From NCBI RefSeq assembly GCF_018771565.1, contig NZ_CP076326.1:1054001-1118000 (forward strand): a stretch of DNA of 64,000 nt, written 5' to 3'. The DNA comes from Thermoflexus hugenholtzii. Its GTDB lineage: Bacteria; Chloroflexota; Anaerolineae; Thermoflexales; Thermoflexaceae. How positions within the stretch are numbered: position 1 is the first letter of the stretch; every line of letters starts with the position of its first letter. The notes under the pieces were generated by a model, which was not told the DNA's origin, searched no databases, and worked only from the letters and a program-made list of their open reading frames with translations. Shown one piece after another: positions 8,729 to 17,540 of this stretch. Both the position numbers and the translations under genes were made by a program.

Positions 8729-8757
8729 TTGACAGCATGCGCGGGTTTGTGGATAAT
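8729..8757 (+). promoter_or_regulatory. Promoter of the oxidoreductase-MoaD operon
   Basis: TTGACA (8729-8734), a 17-bp spacer and GATAAT (8752-8757) form a near-consensus sigma-70 promoter. It leaves a leader of roughly 170 nt before the ATG. Confidence 0.7.
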
Positions 8758-8936
8758 GAGAGCAGAGTAAGTATTGTCTTTTGTCTTAGACTCCTCGACA
8801 GCGTGTCGGGTAGGGGGTCTCCGCCGGAGGCCATCGCGGCGATGAGGAGAAGAGGGAGCCCACGCCCTGTAGGGAAAGTTTCGACGGCCTGGGATCTGGC
8901 ATTCCCCTTCTCTGATTCATAATAAGGAGGTGCCCC

Positions 8937-10721
8937 ATGGCGAAGTTGCTCCGGGTGAACATGACGGATCTCTCCGTCCGCTTCGAGGAGGTGCCGGAGA
9001 AATACGCGTTGCTGGGCGGCCGCGGCCTGACCTCCAGCATCATCTACGATGAAGTCCCCCCGCTCTGCCACCCCCTGGGTCCGGATAACAAACTGATCAT
9101 CGCGCCGGGCATCGTCAGCGGGACCAAGGCCCCCACCTCCGGCCGGACCTCCTTCGGCGGCAAGTCCCCGCTCACCGGAGGCATCAAGGAGAGCAACGCC
9201 GGCGGCCTCTCCTCGCAGAAGATCGCCCGCCTGGGGATCAAGGCGATCATCGTGGAAGGCCAGCCACGGGAGAAGGATCGTTTCTACGTCCTCAAGGTGG
9301 ACAAGGACGGCGCCCGCCTGCTGCCGGCGGATCACCTGAAGGGCAAGGGGATGTATGAGACCTGCGATCTCCTCTGGAAGGAACACGGGGAGGGCGTGGC
9401 CATCATCGGCATCGGCCCCGCCGGGGAGATGCGCATGGCGGCCGCCGGGATCTGCGTCAACGATATGGAGAACACCGCGGGGCGATACGCCGGCCGCGGC
9501 GGCCTGGGAGCGGTGATGGGCTCCAAAGGGCTCAAGGCCATCGTCATCGACGATCGGGGCGGGCCGGGCGTCGAGATCAAGAACCCCGAGCTGTTCGAGC
9601 GGGGCATCAAGAAGCTCACCCAGGCCTCCCTGACCCACGACGTGACCAAAAAGGGCGGCGCCCTGAACACCTACGGCACCAACGTCCTGGTGAACATCAT
9701 GAACGAGGCCGGCGGCTACCCCACCCGCAACTTCTCCTCCGGCCGCTTCGAGCTGGCCTCCCAGATCAGCGGCGAGACCAAGGCCGAGATCATCCACAAG
9801 CGCAACGGCGAGGGGATGACCGGCCATCCCTGCCACCCCGGTTGTATCATCCAGTGCTCCGACCGCTGGGCCAACCCGGACGGGACCTTCAAGGTCTCGG
9901 TGATGGAGTATGAGTCGGTCTGGGCGCTGGGCGCCAACTGCGGGATCGGGGACCTGGATAAGATCGCCGACCTGATCTGGCTTTGCAACGACATCGGGGT
10001 GGACACCATCGAGATGGGCGACACGCTGGCCGTGGCCATGGAGGCCGGACTGCTGGCCTTCGGCGACGCGGACACCGCCATCCGCCTCCTGAACGAGGAG
10101 GTCCGGCATGGCACCCCGCTGGGCCGCATCCTGGGCAACGGCTGCGTCTTCACCGGCCGCGCCTTCGGCGTCACCCGCATCCCGGCCGTCAAAGGGCAGG
10201 GGATGCCCGCCTACGAGCCCCGGGCGGTCAAAGGGATCGGCGTGACCTACGCGACTTCCACGATGGGCGCCGATCACACCGCCGGCTACACCATCGCCCC
10301 GGAGATCCTGGGCGTGGGCGGCAAGGCGGATCCCTTCGCCGTCCAGAAGGCGGACCTCTCCCGAGCCTTCCAGGCCACCACCGCCTTCATCGACTCCACC
10401 GGCTATTGTCTCTTCGATGCCTTCTGTGTGCTGGACATCCCCGAGGGCTTCGAGGGGATGGTGGAGTCGTGCGCCGGCGTGCTGGGGGTGAACTGGACCA
10501 CCCAGGATGCCATCCGCCTGGGATATGAGATCATCCGCAAGGAGCGGCTGTTCAACGAGGCCGCCGGCTTCACCAAGGCCCATGACCGCCTCCCCGACTT
10601 CATGACCAAGGAGCCGCTCCCGCCCCACAACACCGTCTTCGACGTCCCGCCGGAGGAGCTGGACGCGGTCTATGACTTCAGCAAGTGGCCTAAGGAGGTC
10701 GTGGGGGAGGTCGCGGCCTGA
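8937..10721 (+). CDS. Tungsten/molybdenum aldehyde:ferredoxin oxidoreductase family protein
   Basis: This 594-residue cytosolic enzyme is of normal AOR length. The N-terminal domain has the bis-pterin-binding pattern LLGGRGLTSS and FGGKSPLTGGIKESNAGG. The [4Fe-4S] cluster cysteines are at about 299, 303 and 307 (HPCHPGCIIQC, a Cx3Cx3C spacing), with a later Cys in STGYCLFDAFC as the probable fourth ligand. ENTAGRYAGRGGLGAVMGSK is a further family block (read as NTAGRYAGRGGLGAVMG). The family oxidises aldehydes or carboxylate-related substrates with ferredoxin as acceptor. The substrate cannot be assigned here. AAGGAGG precedes the ATG. Three MoaD/ThiS-like genes follow and probably serve the pterin cofactor or the enzyme itself. 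Confidence 0.92.
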   Translation: MAKLLRVNMTDLSVRFEEVPEKYALLGGRGLTSSIIYDEVPPLCHPLGPDNKLIIAPGIVSGTKAPTSGRTSFGGKSPLTGGIKESNAGGLSSQKIARLGIKAIIVEGQPREKDRFYVLKVDKDGARLLPADHLKGKGMYETCDLLWKEHGEGVAIIGIGPAGEMRMAAAGICVNDMENTAGRYAGRGGLGAVMGSKGLKAIVIDDRGGPGVEIKNPELFERGIKKLTQASLTHDVTKKGGALNTYGTNVLVNIMNEAGGYPTRNFSSGRFELASQISGETKAEIIHKRNGEGMTGHPCHPGCIIQCSDRWANPDGTFKVSVMEYESVWALGANCGIGDLDKIADLIWLCNDIGVDTIEMGDTLAVAMEAGLLAFGDADTAIRLLNEEVRHGTPLGRILGNGCVFTGRAFGVTRIPAVKGQGMPAYEPRAVKGIGVTYATSTMGADHTAGYTIAPEILGVGGKADPFAVQKADLSRAFQATTAFIDSTGYCLFDAFCVLDIPEGFEGMVESCAGVLGVNWTTQDAIRLGYEIIRKERLFNEAAGFTKAHDRLPDFMTKEPLPPHNTVFDVPPEELDAVYDFSKWPKEVVGEVAA

Positions 10722-10754
10722 GCGGTTCTCTCCCGGAACGCGATGCCGAAATCG

Positions 10755-10791
10755 GGGGATGGGTGGGTGTTCCGGACACCTGCCCATCCCC
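10755..10791 (+). terminator. Hairpin between oxidoreductase and first MoaD-like gene
   Basis: GGGGATGGG pairs with CCCATCCCC and an inner GGTGT pairs with ACACC around a TCCGG loop, followed by CTTGTTAT. It is a likely terminator or attenuator that reduces read-through into the small genes. Confidence 0.6.
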
Positions 10792-10836
10792 TTGTTATCC
10801 CTCCAGGACCGGAAGGGTTGCGCTCCACGATCCGCG

Positions 10837-11127
10837 ATGATCGAGATCCATCTATATGGCGATCTCCGTCACTATATCGGCCAGGAGGATCCGCGGCAGG
10901 ATGCGGTCGCCCTCCTGCCCTATCGCCCCGGCATGACGGTGGCCGAGGCCCTGCGGGATCTGGGAGTTCCCCTCGAGGAAGCCCGGCATATCTTCATCAA
11001 TGGGCTCTACGACCCGGAAGGGATGCGGCGGGCCCTGCGGGAGGGCGATCGCATCGGCGTTTTCCCTCAAAACATGACCATGCCGCACATCCGCCTCTTC
11101 GCCCCCCGCGCGACCCGTGAAGGATGA
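10837..11127 (+). CDS. MoaD/ThiS-like beta-grasp protein, copy 1
   Basis: This 96-residue protein is ubiquitin-like: MIEIHLYGDLRHYIG opens the first strand, a GMTVAEALRDLGVP helix follows, then HIFINGLYD and EGDRIGVFPQNM. Family members normally end in GG for thiocarboxylation; this one instead continues 18 residues past the IGVFP strand and ends in REG. It may therefore be a structural or regulatory partner of the upstream oxidoreductase rather than a sulfur carrier (inference). The ATG at 10837 was chosen because it begins the conserved strand; the open frame extends upstream into the previous gene. No strong ribosome site is seen. Confidence 0.75.
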   Translation: MIEIHLYGDLRHYIGQEDPRQDAVALLPYRPGMTVAEALRDLGVPLEEARHIFINGLYDPEGMRRALREGDRIGVFPQNMTMPHIRLFAPRATREG

Positions 11128-11175
11128 ACGTTCGCGCCGGGGCCGTCCCATCGCCCGGAACAGGAGGGCCAGGAG

Positions 11176-11436
11176 ATGATCGAGGTGCATCTCTACGGGG
11201 AGCTGCGACGTTACGCCGGAAAGACGGATCCACGGGAGGAGGCAGTGCTCTGGATCCCCTATCGGGAGGGGCTGACGGTGGCGGATCTCCTGCGGGAGCT
11301 CGGCATCGATCCGGAGCGTGAGGTGAGCAACATTTTCATTAACGGGCGCTACGATTACCATGCGCGCTCCCGTCTGCTCCGAGACGGCGACCGCCTGGGA
11401 GTCTTCCCTCGCAATATGGGGATGTTGTATTGTTAG
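11176..11436 (+). CDS. MoaD/ThiS-like beta-grasp protein, copy 2
   Basis: This 86-residue paralogue of the preceding gene starts MIEVHLYGELRRYAGK and keeps the same blocks (GLTVADLLRELGI, NIFINGRYD, DGDRLGVFPRNMG). It ends in MLYC, again without a terminal GG. A C-terminal cysteine is unusual and might be a modification or metal site. GGAGG-like sequence lies upstream of the ATG. Copies 1 and 2 are clearly each other's closest relatives, which suggests a local duplication. Confidence 0.78.
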   Translation: MIEVHLYGELRRYAGKTDPREEAVLWIPYREGLTVADLLRELGIDPEREVSNIFINGRYDYHARSRLLRDGDRLGVFPRNMGMLYC

Positions 11437-11475
11437 GCGGATGAAAGACCCATCGCGCCGGAGGCGTGAGGAAGG

Positions 11476-11727
11476 ATGCAAGTTAAGGTTCAGGTTTATG
11501 CGATCCTCCGTCAGTATATCCCGGGTGCCTACCAGGGACCCCTGATCCTGGAAGTCCCGGAGGGGACGACGGTCGGGCAGCTGATTGAGCGCTTGCCCAT
11601 CCCCCGGGAGCTGGCCCGGGTGGTCTTCGTCAACGGGATCCGTCAGGAGCCGGATTGGGTGCTCCGGGAGGGAGACGAGGTGGGGATCTTCCCGCCGATC
11701 GCGGGAGGCCACCCGAACCCGGCGTGA
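11476..11727 (+). CDS. MoaD/ThiS-like beta-grasp protein, copy 3
   Basis: This 83-residue protein has the beta-grasp pattern ([50 protein letters not shown]). Here the GG pair is present but is followed by HPNPA, so it would need C-terminal trimming to become a functional sulfur carrier. It is more distant from copies 1 and 2. GTGAGGAAGG lies upstream of the ATG at 11476. Placement after an AOR-family gene fits a role in tungsto- or molybdopterin synthesis. Confidence 0.78.
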   Translation: MQVKVQVYAILRQYIPGAYQGPLILEVPEGTTVGQLIERLPIPRELARVVFVNGIRQEPDWVLREGDEVGIFPPIAGGHPNPA

Positions 11728-11754
11728 AGGATGCCGCGGCTCCCATCCCAATCC

Positions 11755-11784
11755 TCGACAGGGCGAAGGGTCTCGTTTTAGAAT
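11755..11784 (+). promoter_or_regulatory. Probable promoter of the superoxide dismutase gene
   Basis: TCGACA (11755-11760), an 18-bp spacer and TAGAAT (11779-11784) stand 35 bp before the ATG. Both boxes have one mismatch from consensus. Confidence 0.5.
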
Positions 11785-11818
11785 AAAGACGATGATCCAA
11801 AACTCGCGGAGGTGCACC

Positions 11819-12457
<639 letters not shown>

Positions 12458-12492
12458 ACTCTCCTGCGAGGAAGAGGCGCCGTCCGAAGATC

Positions 12493-12534
12493 CGCGAGCC
12501 CGGTCCGAGAAGGCCGGGCTCGCGCTGGTTTTCC
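12493..12534 (+). terminator. Intrinsic terminator after sodA
   Basis: A perfect 11-bp stem (12493-12503 with 12514-12524) with a 10-nt loop is followed by CTGGTTTTCC. Confidence 0.75.
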
Positions 12535-12602
12535 CCGGCGCGGTTGCCGGGAGGCCAAAAGCATGCCAGGATGAACGCGAGGACGTTCGGGAGGGGTTTC
12601 GA

Positions 12603-13004
12603 ATGGGCTACGCGCCGCTGACCCTCCAGGAGGTCGCACGGCGGATCCGGGAGGCTCTGACGGATCCCGAAGGGGGAGAAGCGGACGCCTGGCTGCCGAT
12701 CCGGGAGTTCCTGGATGATTTCCGCGCCGCTGCCCCGGAGGTCCGGCAGGCCATGATCGAGGCCCGCCCGGAGCCCACCGGGGACCCCCGTTTCGACGCC
12801 TACCTGGCGGCCCTGGCCGAACACCTGGCCGTTCGTCACGGCCTGAGGGTCCCCCGGTGGGTGGAGGAGCCCGGGCGCTTCCTGGACCGCTGGTGGTTTC
12901 CCACCCGCTTCCGCAGCCTGCATGCCATGGCCCTGGTGGAGAGCCCCGCGGCCTTCCGGCGGCGCGGGATCTTTGTGGATCATACGGAACTGGAACGGTG
13001 TTAA
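12603..13004 (+). CDS. Hypothetical protein, 133 residues
   Basis: I do not recognise the family. The protein is soluble and mostly helical, with a Trp/Arg/Phe-rich C-terminal section (RFLDRWWFPTRFRSLHAMALVE) read here as FLDRWWFPTRF and SLHAMALVE. The ATG is preceded by GGGAGGGG. It stands between sodA and the transaldolase gene on the same strand, 47 bp upstream of the latter, so it may be cotranscribed with tal. WFPTRFRSLHAMA could be a small-molecule-binding or nucleic-acid contact region, but nothing definite can be said. Confidence 0.65.
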   Translation: MGYAPLTLQEVARRIREALTDPEGGEADAWLPIREFLDDFRAAAPEVRQAMIEARPEPTGDPRFDAYLAALAEHLAVRHGLRVPRWVEEPGRFLDRWWFPTRFRSLHAMALVESPAAFRRRGIFVDHTELERC

Positions 13005-13051
13005 GGAGATGGATCGGGCGGAGATCCTCACGCTGAACGGAGGGGAGCCCG

Positions 13052-14176
13052 ATGGCGCCTTTGACGGAGCTGCGCGCTCGTGGTCAGTTGGTCTGGCTGG
13101 ATGAGATCCGCCGGGAGTGGCTGGAGGATGGAACTTTGAAGGAGCTGATCCGGCGAGGGGTGACCGGCCTCACCAGCAATCCGACCATCTTCGAGCGGGC
13201 CATCACGTCCAGTCCGGCCTACGACGCCGCCATCCGAACCCATCTCCTCCGGGATCCCGAGCTGGAAGTTGCCGCCCTTTATGAAGCCCTGGCGGTCGAG
13301 GACATCCGCATGGCCGCGGATCTGCTGCGGCCGGTCTATGAGGCGACGGAGGGCGGTGACGGCTATGTGAGCCTGGAGGTCTCGCCTCACCTGGCCCACG
13401 ACACGGAGGGGACCATCGCCGAGGCCCGGCGGCTGTGGCAGGCGGTCGATCGGCCCAACCTGATGATCAAGGTCCCCGCCACCCCGGCGGGGATCCCGGC
13501 CATCGAGGCCCTGATCGCCCAGGGGGTGAACGTCAACGTCACGCTCATTTTCTCTCCCACCCACTACGAGGCTGCAGCGGAAGCCTACTGGCGAGGCCTG
13601 CGGCGGCGGGCGGAGAGGGGCGGGGATCTTCGATCGGTGGCCTCCGTGGCCTCCTTCTTCATCAGCCGCATCGACACCGCGGTCGACCGCGCCCTGGAGG
13701 CCCTGGGGACGCCGGAGGCCCTTGCGCTGCGGGGACGGATCGCCGTGGCGGTGGCGAAGCAAGTCTACCGCCGCTTTCGGGAGCGTTTCCTCCCGGAGGC
13801 CTTTCCGGAGCTGGCCGCGCGGGGGGCGCGGGCACAGCGGGTCCTGTGGGCCAGCACCAGCACCAAGAACCCGGCTTATTCCGACGTGAAATACGTGGAG
13901 GAGCTGATCGGACCGGACACGGTCAACACGATGCCTCTGGCCACGCTTCAGGCCTTTGAGGATCACGGCCGGGTGAGCGGGGACACGGCCCTGGAGGGCT
14001 GGGAGGAGGCGAAGGCGGATCTGGCAACCCTCGCCCGGCTGGGGATCGACCTGGAGAGGATCCTGGAGCAGCTCCAGGTCGAGGGGGTGGCGGCCTTCGT
14101 TCGCTCCTACGATGCCCTCCTCGCCGCCCTGGAGGGGAAGCGCGCGCAGTTGCTCTCGATCCAAGAGGGGAGGTGA
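13052..14176 (+). CDS. tal: Transaldolase
   Basis: This 374-residue enzyme transfers a dihydroxyacetone unit in the non-oxidative pentose phosphate pathway. The N-terminal block GVTGLTSNPTIFERAI is diagnostic, the Schiff-base lysine lies in NLMIKVPATPAG, and NVNVTLIFSPTHYEA and WASTSTKNPAYSD are further transaldolase blocks. Length fits the long TalB-like/Tal-Pgi class without the isomerase part. GGAGGGGAG precedes the ATG. The cupin gene begins three bases after its stop. Confidence 0.95.
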   Translation: MAPLTELRARGQLVWLDEIRREWLEDGTLKELIRRGVTGLTSNPTIFERAITSSPAYDAAIRTHLLRDPELEVAALYEALAVEDIRMAADLLRPVYEATEGGDGYVSLEVSPHLAHDTEGTIAEARRLWQAVDRPNLMIKVPATPAGIPAIEALIAQGVNVNVTLIFSPTHYEAAAEAYWRGLRRRAERGGDLRSVASVASFFISRIDTAVDRALEALGTPEALALRGRIAVAVAKQVYRRFRERFLPEAFPELAARGARAQRVLWASTSTKNPAYSDVKYVEELIGPDTVNTMPLATLQAFEDHGRVSGDTALEGWEEAKADLATLARLGIDLERILEQLQVEGVAAFVRSYDALLAALEGKRAQLLSIQEGR

Positions 14177-14179
14177 GCG

Positions 14180-14527
14180 ATGCATCGCGCCCGCACCGAC
14201 GCGTTGCCCGGTTTTCGCGCCGGGGATCTGACCCTGCGGCCGTTCACAGGGGAGCGCACCATGGTGGTGCGCGTGGAGGCGCCGGCCGGCGCGGTGGTCC
14301 CGGCCCATGCCCATCCCCACGAACAGATCACCCTCGTCCTCCAGGGGCGCCTGCGGCTGCGGATGGCGGGGGAGGAGACGGAGCTCGGGCCAGGGGAGAT
14401 CGTGCACATCCCCTCGGGGGTGGAGCACGAGGTCACGTTCCTGGAGGACGCTCTGGTCTTCGATGTGTTCCAGCCCCCTCGGGAAGATTTCCTCGAGCGC
14501 CTGCAGATGACGGCGCTGATCGAATAG
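14180..14527 (+). CDS. Cupin-domain protein
   Basis: This 115-residue single-domain cupin has motif 1 around PAHAHPHEQITLVLQGRL, with two His and a Glu as metal ligands, and motif 2 around GPGEIVHIPSGVEHEV with the final His. It resembles small RmlC-like cupins that bind sugars or act as isomerases or sensors. It begins three bases after tal and is surely translated from the same message, so a sugar-phosphate role is plausible but unproven. Confidence 0.85.
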   Translation: MHRARTDALPGFRAGDLTLRPFTGERTMVVRVEAPAGAVVPAHAHPHEQITLVLQGRLRLRMAGEETELGPGEIVHIPSGVEHEVTFLEDALVFDVFQPPREDFLERLQMTALIE

Positions 14528-14551
14528 AACCCGAGCTCGGGGCGCTCCCTG

Positions 14552-14715
14552 CTGTAGGAGCGGCTTTAGCCGCGACCCTGGCTTCAGCTGAAGACGGAAG
14601 ACTCGGGATTGTGGGAAGCGGCTTCATCCGTGACCTTCTGAGATCTTGAAGGCAGGTTCGGGGCGAAAGCCCCTCCTGCAAAAATCAATCCTGTAGGGGT
14701 GGCTTCAACGCGACC
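14552..14715. repeat. Cluster of degenerate REP-like hairpin units
   Basis: The gap between the cupin and enoyl-CoA hydratase genes holds several related pieces: CTGTAGGAGCGGCTTTAGCC followed by GCGACC (14552-14577), AAGCGGCTTCATCCGTGACC (about 14616-14635), GGGGCGAAAGCCCCTCCTGC (about 14660-14679) and CTGTAGGGGTGGCTTCAACG (14691-14710). They share a GTAGG-GGCTT-CGCGACC design and can fold into short stems. They look like decayed dispersed extragenic palindromes. Confidence 0.6.
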
Positions 14716-14742
14716 GATCCGCCGAACACCTGGAGGGAAGCG

Positions 14743-15561
14743 ATGGCGGGATCCTGGACCTCCGCCTATCGGCGTCTGATCCTGCAGGAGACCGAGCCGG
14801 GCATTCTGGAGATCATCCTGCATCAACCGGAGACCCTCAACGCGCTGGACGCGGTGGCCCATCGGGAGCTGACGTATGTCTGGCGGGAGATCGACGCGGA
14901 TCCCTCCGTGCGAGTGGCGCTGGTGCGGGGGGCGGGGCAGGCGTTCTCCGCCGGGGGCGATTTCTCCCTCATCGAGGAGATCATGACGGATCCCCGGGCG
15001 TGCCTTCGGGTCTGGAAGGAGGCGCGGGATCTGGTTTACAACGTAATCCACTGCGAGAAGCCCATCGTCTCCGCCATCGAGGGTCCGGCAGTGGGGGCGG
15101 GCCTGGCGGTGGCCCTGCTGGCGGACATCTCGGTGGCGGCCCGCGGGGCGCGCCTTCTGGACGGCCATGTGCGCCTGGGGGTGGCGGCGGGGGACCACGC
15201 CGTGCTGGTCTGGCCGTTGCTGATCGGCATGGCCAAGGCGAAATATTACCTGCTCCTCAACGAGCCCCTCACCGGCGAGGAGGCGGAGCGGCTGGGGCTG
15301 GTTTCGTTGTGCGTGGAAGATGGGAAGACCTACGAGGTGGCCCTGGAGATCGCCCGGCGCCTGGCCCGGGGAAGCGCCTCTGCCATCCGCTGGACCAAAT
15401 ACGCCCTCAACAACTGGTTCCGACTGGCAGGCCCCCTCTTCGACGTCTCCACCGCCCTGGAGTTCCTGGGCTTCCGCCTCCCCGATGCCCGGGAGGGCCT
15501 TCAAGCCCTCCGGGAGAAACGGCCACCCCGCTGGCCGCTGGAGGATCTCGCCTCGGATTGA
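14743..15561 (+). CDS. Enoyl-CoA hydratase/isomerase family protein
   Basis: This 272-residue crotonase-fold protein has the oxyanion-hole segments [16 protein letters not shown] and [20 protein letters not shown]. The usual second catalytic glutamate region reads [17 protein letters not shown], where Asp/His replace the common ExxxGL(x)P pattern, so the reaction (hydratase, isomerase or hydrolase) is uncertain. It has a good ribosome site (GGAGGGAAGCG). No other beta-oxidation genes are adjacent. Confidence 0.85.
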   Translation: MAGSWTSAYRRLILQETEPGILEIILHQPETLNALDAVAHRELTYVWREIDADPSVRVALVRGAGQAFSAGGDFSLIEEIMTDPRACLRVWKEARDLVYNVIHCEKPIVSAIEGPAVGAGLAVALLADISVAARGARLLDGHVRLGVAAGDHAVLVWPLLIGMAKAKYYLLLNEPLTGEEAERLGLVSLCVEDGKTYEVALEIARRLARGSASAIRWTKYALNNWFRLAGPLFDVSTALEFLGFRLPDAREGLQALREKRPPRWPLEDLASD

Positions 15562-15635
15562 AAGGGAAAGGAGGGTAAGCCGAAATTCGTTTCGTCTTAC
15601 CCTATGTCCGCAAACCCTTGTTGAGGAGGTGACCC

Positions 15636-16322
15636 ATGCGCTGGGAAATTGCCCCGGAGCGGACTTATCCGGTGTTGCGCATCTTCCTGGAGCAGGGAGA
15701 AGAGGTGATCGCCGAGCCCAGCGCGCTTCTCCTCATGCAAGGACCCGTGCGGGTGGATACGGGCATCCGAGGCGGGCTCCTTCAGGGGCTGATGCGCTCC
15801 TTGCTGGGAGGAGAATCCATTTTCCTCAATACTTTCCGAGCGGAAGGCCCGGCCCAGGTATGGCTCGCGCCGGCGGGCATCGGCGACATCCACTACGTCC
15901 CCTTAAACGGGGAGTCCTTTGTTCTGCAGGATTTCGCTTACCTGGCGCACCATGGTTCGGTGGAAGTTTCGGTGGCCTGGAGAGGTTTCCGGGGCTTCCT
16001 GACCGAGGGAGAGCTGGTGTGGCTGAAAGTCCATGGCACCGGAGGCGTGTGGGTCAGCGCGTTTGGGGCCATCGAGGAGATCGAAGTGCCGGCCGGGGAG
16101 ACCGTCACGGTGGACAACTTCCACTTTGTAGGGATGGTGAAGGGAGCTCAACCGCAGATCCGCATGGTTGGGGGCTTGAAGACCATCCTCTTCGGCGGCG
16201 AGGGCCTGGTGGTGGATGTGAAGGGGCCTGCCCGCCTCCTGATCCAAAGCCGGCATATGGTCTCCCTGGCGCAGATCCTCCTTCCGATTATCCGTCGACA
16301 TGTCCGTTCGGGCGGGAAATAA
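15636..16322 (+). CDS. AIM24/TIGR00266-type protein
   Basis: This 228-residue beta-rich protein fits the AIM24 family: repeated beta-hairpin blocks such as EEVIAEPSALLLMQGPVRVD, ESIFLNTFRAEGPAQVWLAP and AGETVTVDNFHFVGM are typical. Glycine-rich strands and no signal peptide suggest a cytosolic or membrane-associated scaffold-like barrel. Molecular function is unknown in bacteria. GAGGAGGTGACCC precedes the ATG. The gene stands alone between the hydratase and lacI-type genes. Confidence 0.82.
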   Translation: MRWEIAPERTYPVLRIFLEQGEEVIAEPSALLLMQGPVRVDTGIRGGLLQGLMRSLLGGESIFLNTFRAEGPAQVWLAPAGIGDIHYVPLNGESFVLQDFAYLAHHGSVEVSVAWRGFRGFLTEGELVWLKVHGTGGVWVSAFGAIEEIEVPAGETVTVDNFHFVGMVKGAQPQIRMVGGLKTILFGGEGLVVDVKGPARLLIQSRHMVSLAQILLPIIRRHVRSGGK

Positions 16323-16413
16323 GGCCTCAGACGGTTAGGGGCCTTCGCGAGTTGGGCGGGAGGCTCCCAGCCTTTTTGAAACAGCAGCATAACTCTGTCT
16401 CCAGCCGACCCTC

Positions 16414-16442
16414 TTGACAATTCCCTTCTTTCCCATTACACT
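16414..16442 (+). promoter_or_regulatory. Promoter of the LacI-type regulator gene
   Basis: TTGACA (16414-16419), 17 bp, TACACT (16437-16442). The operator at 16446-16461 begins four bases downstream. Confidence 0.75.
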
Positions 16443-16445
16443 GGA

Positions 16446-16461
16446 ATTGAATCGTTTCAAT
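16446..16461. promoter_or_regulatory. LacI-type operator 1 (autoregulatory)
   Basis: ATTGAATCGTTTCAAT is a near-perfect palindrome centred on CG, the typical LacI/GalR operator layout. It overlaps the expected start site of the regulator's own promoter, and a close match lies before the glycosidase gene. Confidence 0.7.
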
Positions 16462-16473
16462 CCCGGGGGTGGG

Positions 16474-17469
16474 ATGGCGACGATCCGGGATGTGGCGCGA
16501 CGAGCGGGGGTTTCCCCGGCCACGGTCTCCTATGTGCTGAACAACTCGGGGCCGGTGCGCCCGGAGACCCGGGAGCGGGTGTTGCGGGCCATCGCCGAGC
16601 TGGGTTACCACCCCCACGCCGGCGCCCGTCAGCTGAAACGCCGCCGCACGGACACCATCGGCCTGATCCTCCCCACCGGCGAGCGCCGCCTCAGCGACCC
16701 CTTCTTCCTTGAACTGATCCATGCCCTCGGCGATGCCTGCGCCACCCATCAGCTGGACCTCCTGATCGCCACCTGCCGGGACCCCGCCGCCGACCTGCGC
16801 CTGATCGATCGCCTCTTCAAGGGACGCCGGGTGGACGGCTTCATCCTGATCGACCTGCAGCGCCACGACCCCCGCATCCCCCACCTCCAGGCTGCGGACA
16901 TCCCCTTCGTGGCCTTCGGGCGGATCGAGGGCGATGGGGAATTCCCCTGGGTGGATGTGGATGGGGCGGCCGGGATGCGGGAGGCAGTCGCCTACCTGGT
17001 TGGGAAAGGGCATCGCCGCATCGCCTACCTGAGCCCCCCGCTCTCCTTCACCTTCGCCCACCATCGCTTCCAGGGCTACCGGCAGGGCCTGCTGGAAGCC
17101 GGCCTCCCCTTCGATGAAGATCTCGTCCGGATCACCCGCCTGACGATCGAAGGGGGCTACGAGGCCGCCCGAGCGCTCCTGGAGGCCGGGATCCCCTTCA
17201 CCGCCCTGATCGCCGCCACCGACCTGATGGCCCTCGGGGCGATGCGCGCGCTGCATGAGGCCGGGCGGACCCCCGGACAGGATGTGGCCGTGATCGGCTT
17301 CGACGACATCCCGATGGCCGCCCAGGCCCACCCACCCCTCACCACCCTGCGCCAGCCCATGGACCAAATCGGCGAAGGCCTGGTCCGCACCTGGCTGGCC
17401 GCCGTCAACGGAGAATCCCCACCCCCGATCCTGATCTCACCGACCCTGATCCGCCGGGAGTCGGCCTGA
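16474..17469 (+). CDS. LacI-family transcriptional regulator
   Basis: This 331-residue repressor has an N-terminal helix-turn-helix and hinge (ATIRDVARRAGVSPATVSYV at residues 2-21) and a sugar-binding periplasmic-type core beginning TIGLILPTGE. The C-terminal core has DVAVIGFDDIPMA, the usual ligand-proximal block. ATG 16474 starts exactly at the HTH. It probably represses itself and the downstream glycosidase-transporter operon, since related palindromes occur at 16446-16461 and 17515-17531. The inducer is presumably an oligosaccharide or its breakdown product. Confidence 0.93.
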   Translation: MATIRDVARRAGVSPATVSYVLNNSGPVRPETRERVLRAIAELGYHPHAGARQLKRRRTDTIGLILPTGERRLSDPFFLELIHALGDACATHQLDLLIATCRDPAADLRLIDRLFKGRRVDGFILIDLQRHDPRIPHLQAADIPFVAFGRIEGDGEFPWVDVDGAAGMREAVAYLVGKGHRRIAYLSPPLSFTFAHHRFQGYRQGLLEAGLPFDEDLVRITRLTIEGGYEAARALLEAGIPFTALIAATDLMALGAMRALHEAGRTPGQDVAVIGFDDIPMAAQAHPPLTTLRQPMDQIGEGLVRTWLAAVNGESPPPILISPTLIRRESA

Positions 17470-17514
17470 GCCCACTCCGTAACCACGAACCCGGCTCTTT
17501 GAATTTCAATGCGG

Positions 17515-17531
17515 ATTGAAACGTTTCGAAT
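17515..17531. promoter_or_regulatory. LacI-type operator 2, before the glycosidase-transporter operon
   Basis: ATTGAAACGTTTCGAAT contains the perfect palindrome GAAACGTTTC centred on CG at 17518-17527 and matches operator 1 in its TTGAA and TTTC half-sites. It ends one base before the GGAGG of the first gene. Confidence 0.7.
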
Positions 17532-17540
17532 GGAGGACCG

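Larger units (their letters stand above)
8562..8936. other. Divergent intergenic region between ParB-like and oxidoreductase genes
   Basis: This 375-bp gap has no credible gene. Its middle (about 8640-8790) is clearly AT-rich against the GC-rich surroundings and holds the oppositely oriented promoter elements of the two flanking genes. The last 100 bp is probably the 5' untranslated leader of the oxidoreductase mRNA; no known riboswitch was recognised in it. Confidence 0.6.

Noticed and set aside
8562-10787. Extension of the ParB-like frame upstream, antisense through the oxidoreductase gene
   Set aside because: The frame is open by chance over the GC-rich opposite strand; the promoter -10 box and ribosome site place the start at 8561.
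16454-16465. CGTTTCAATCCC upstream of the LacI-type gene, identical to the start of the CRISPR repeat
   Set aside because: It is one half of the LacI operator and matches only 11 bases; no further repeat similarity is present.
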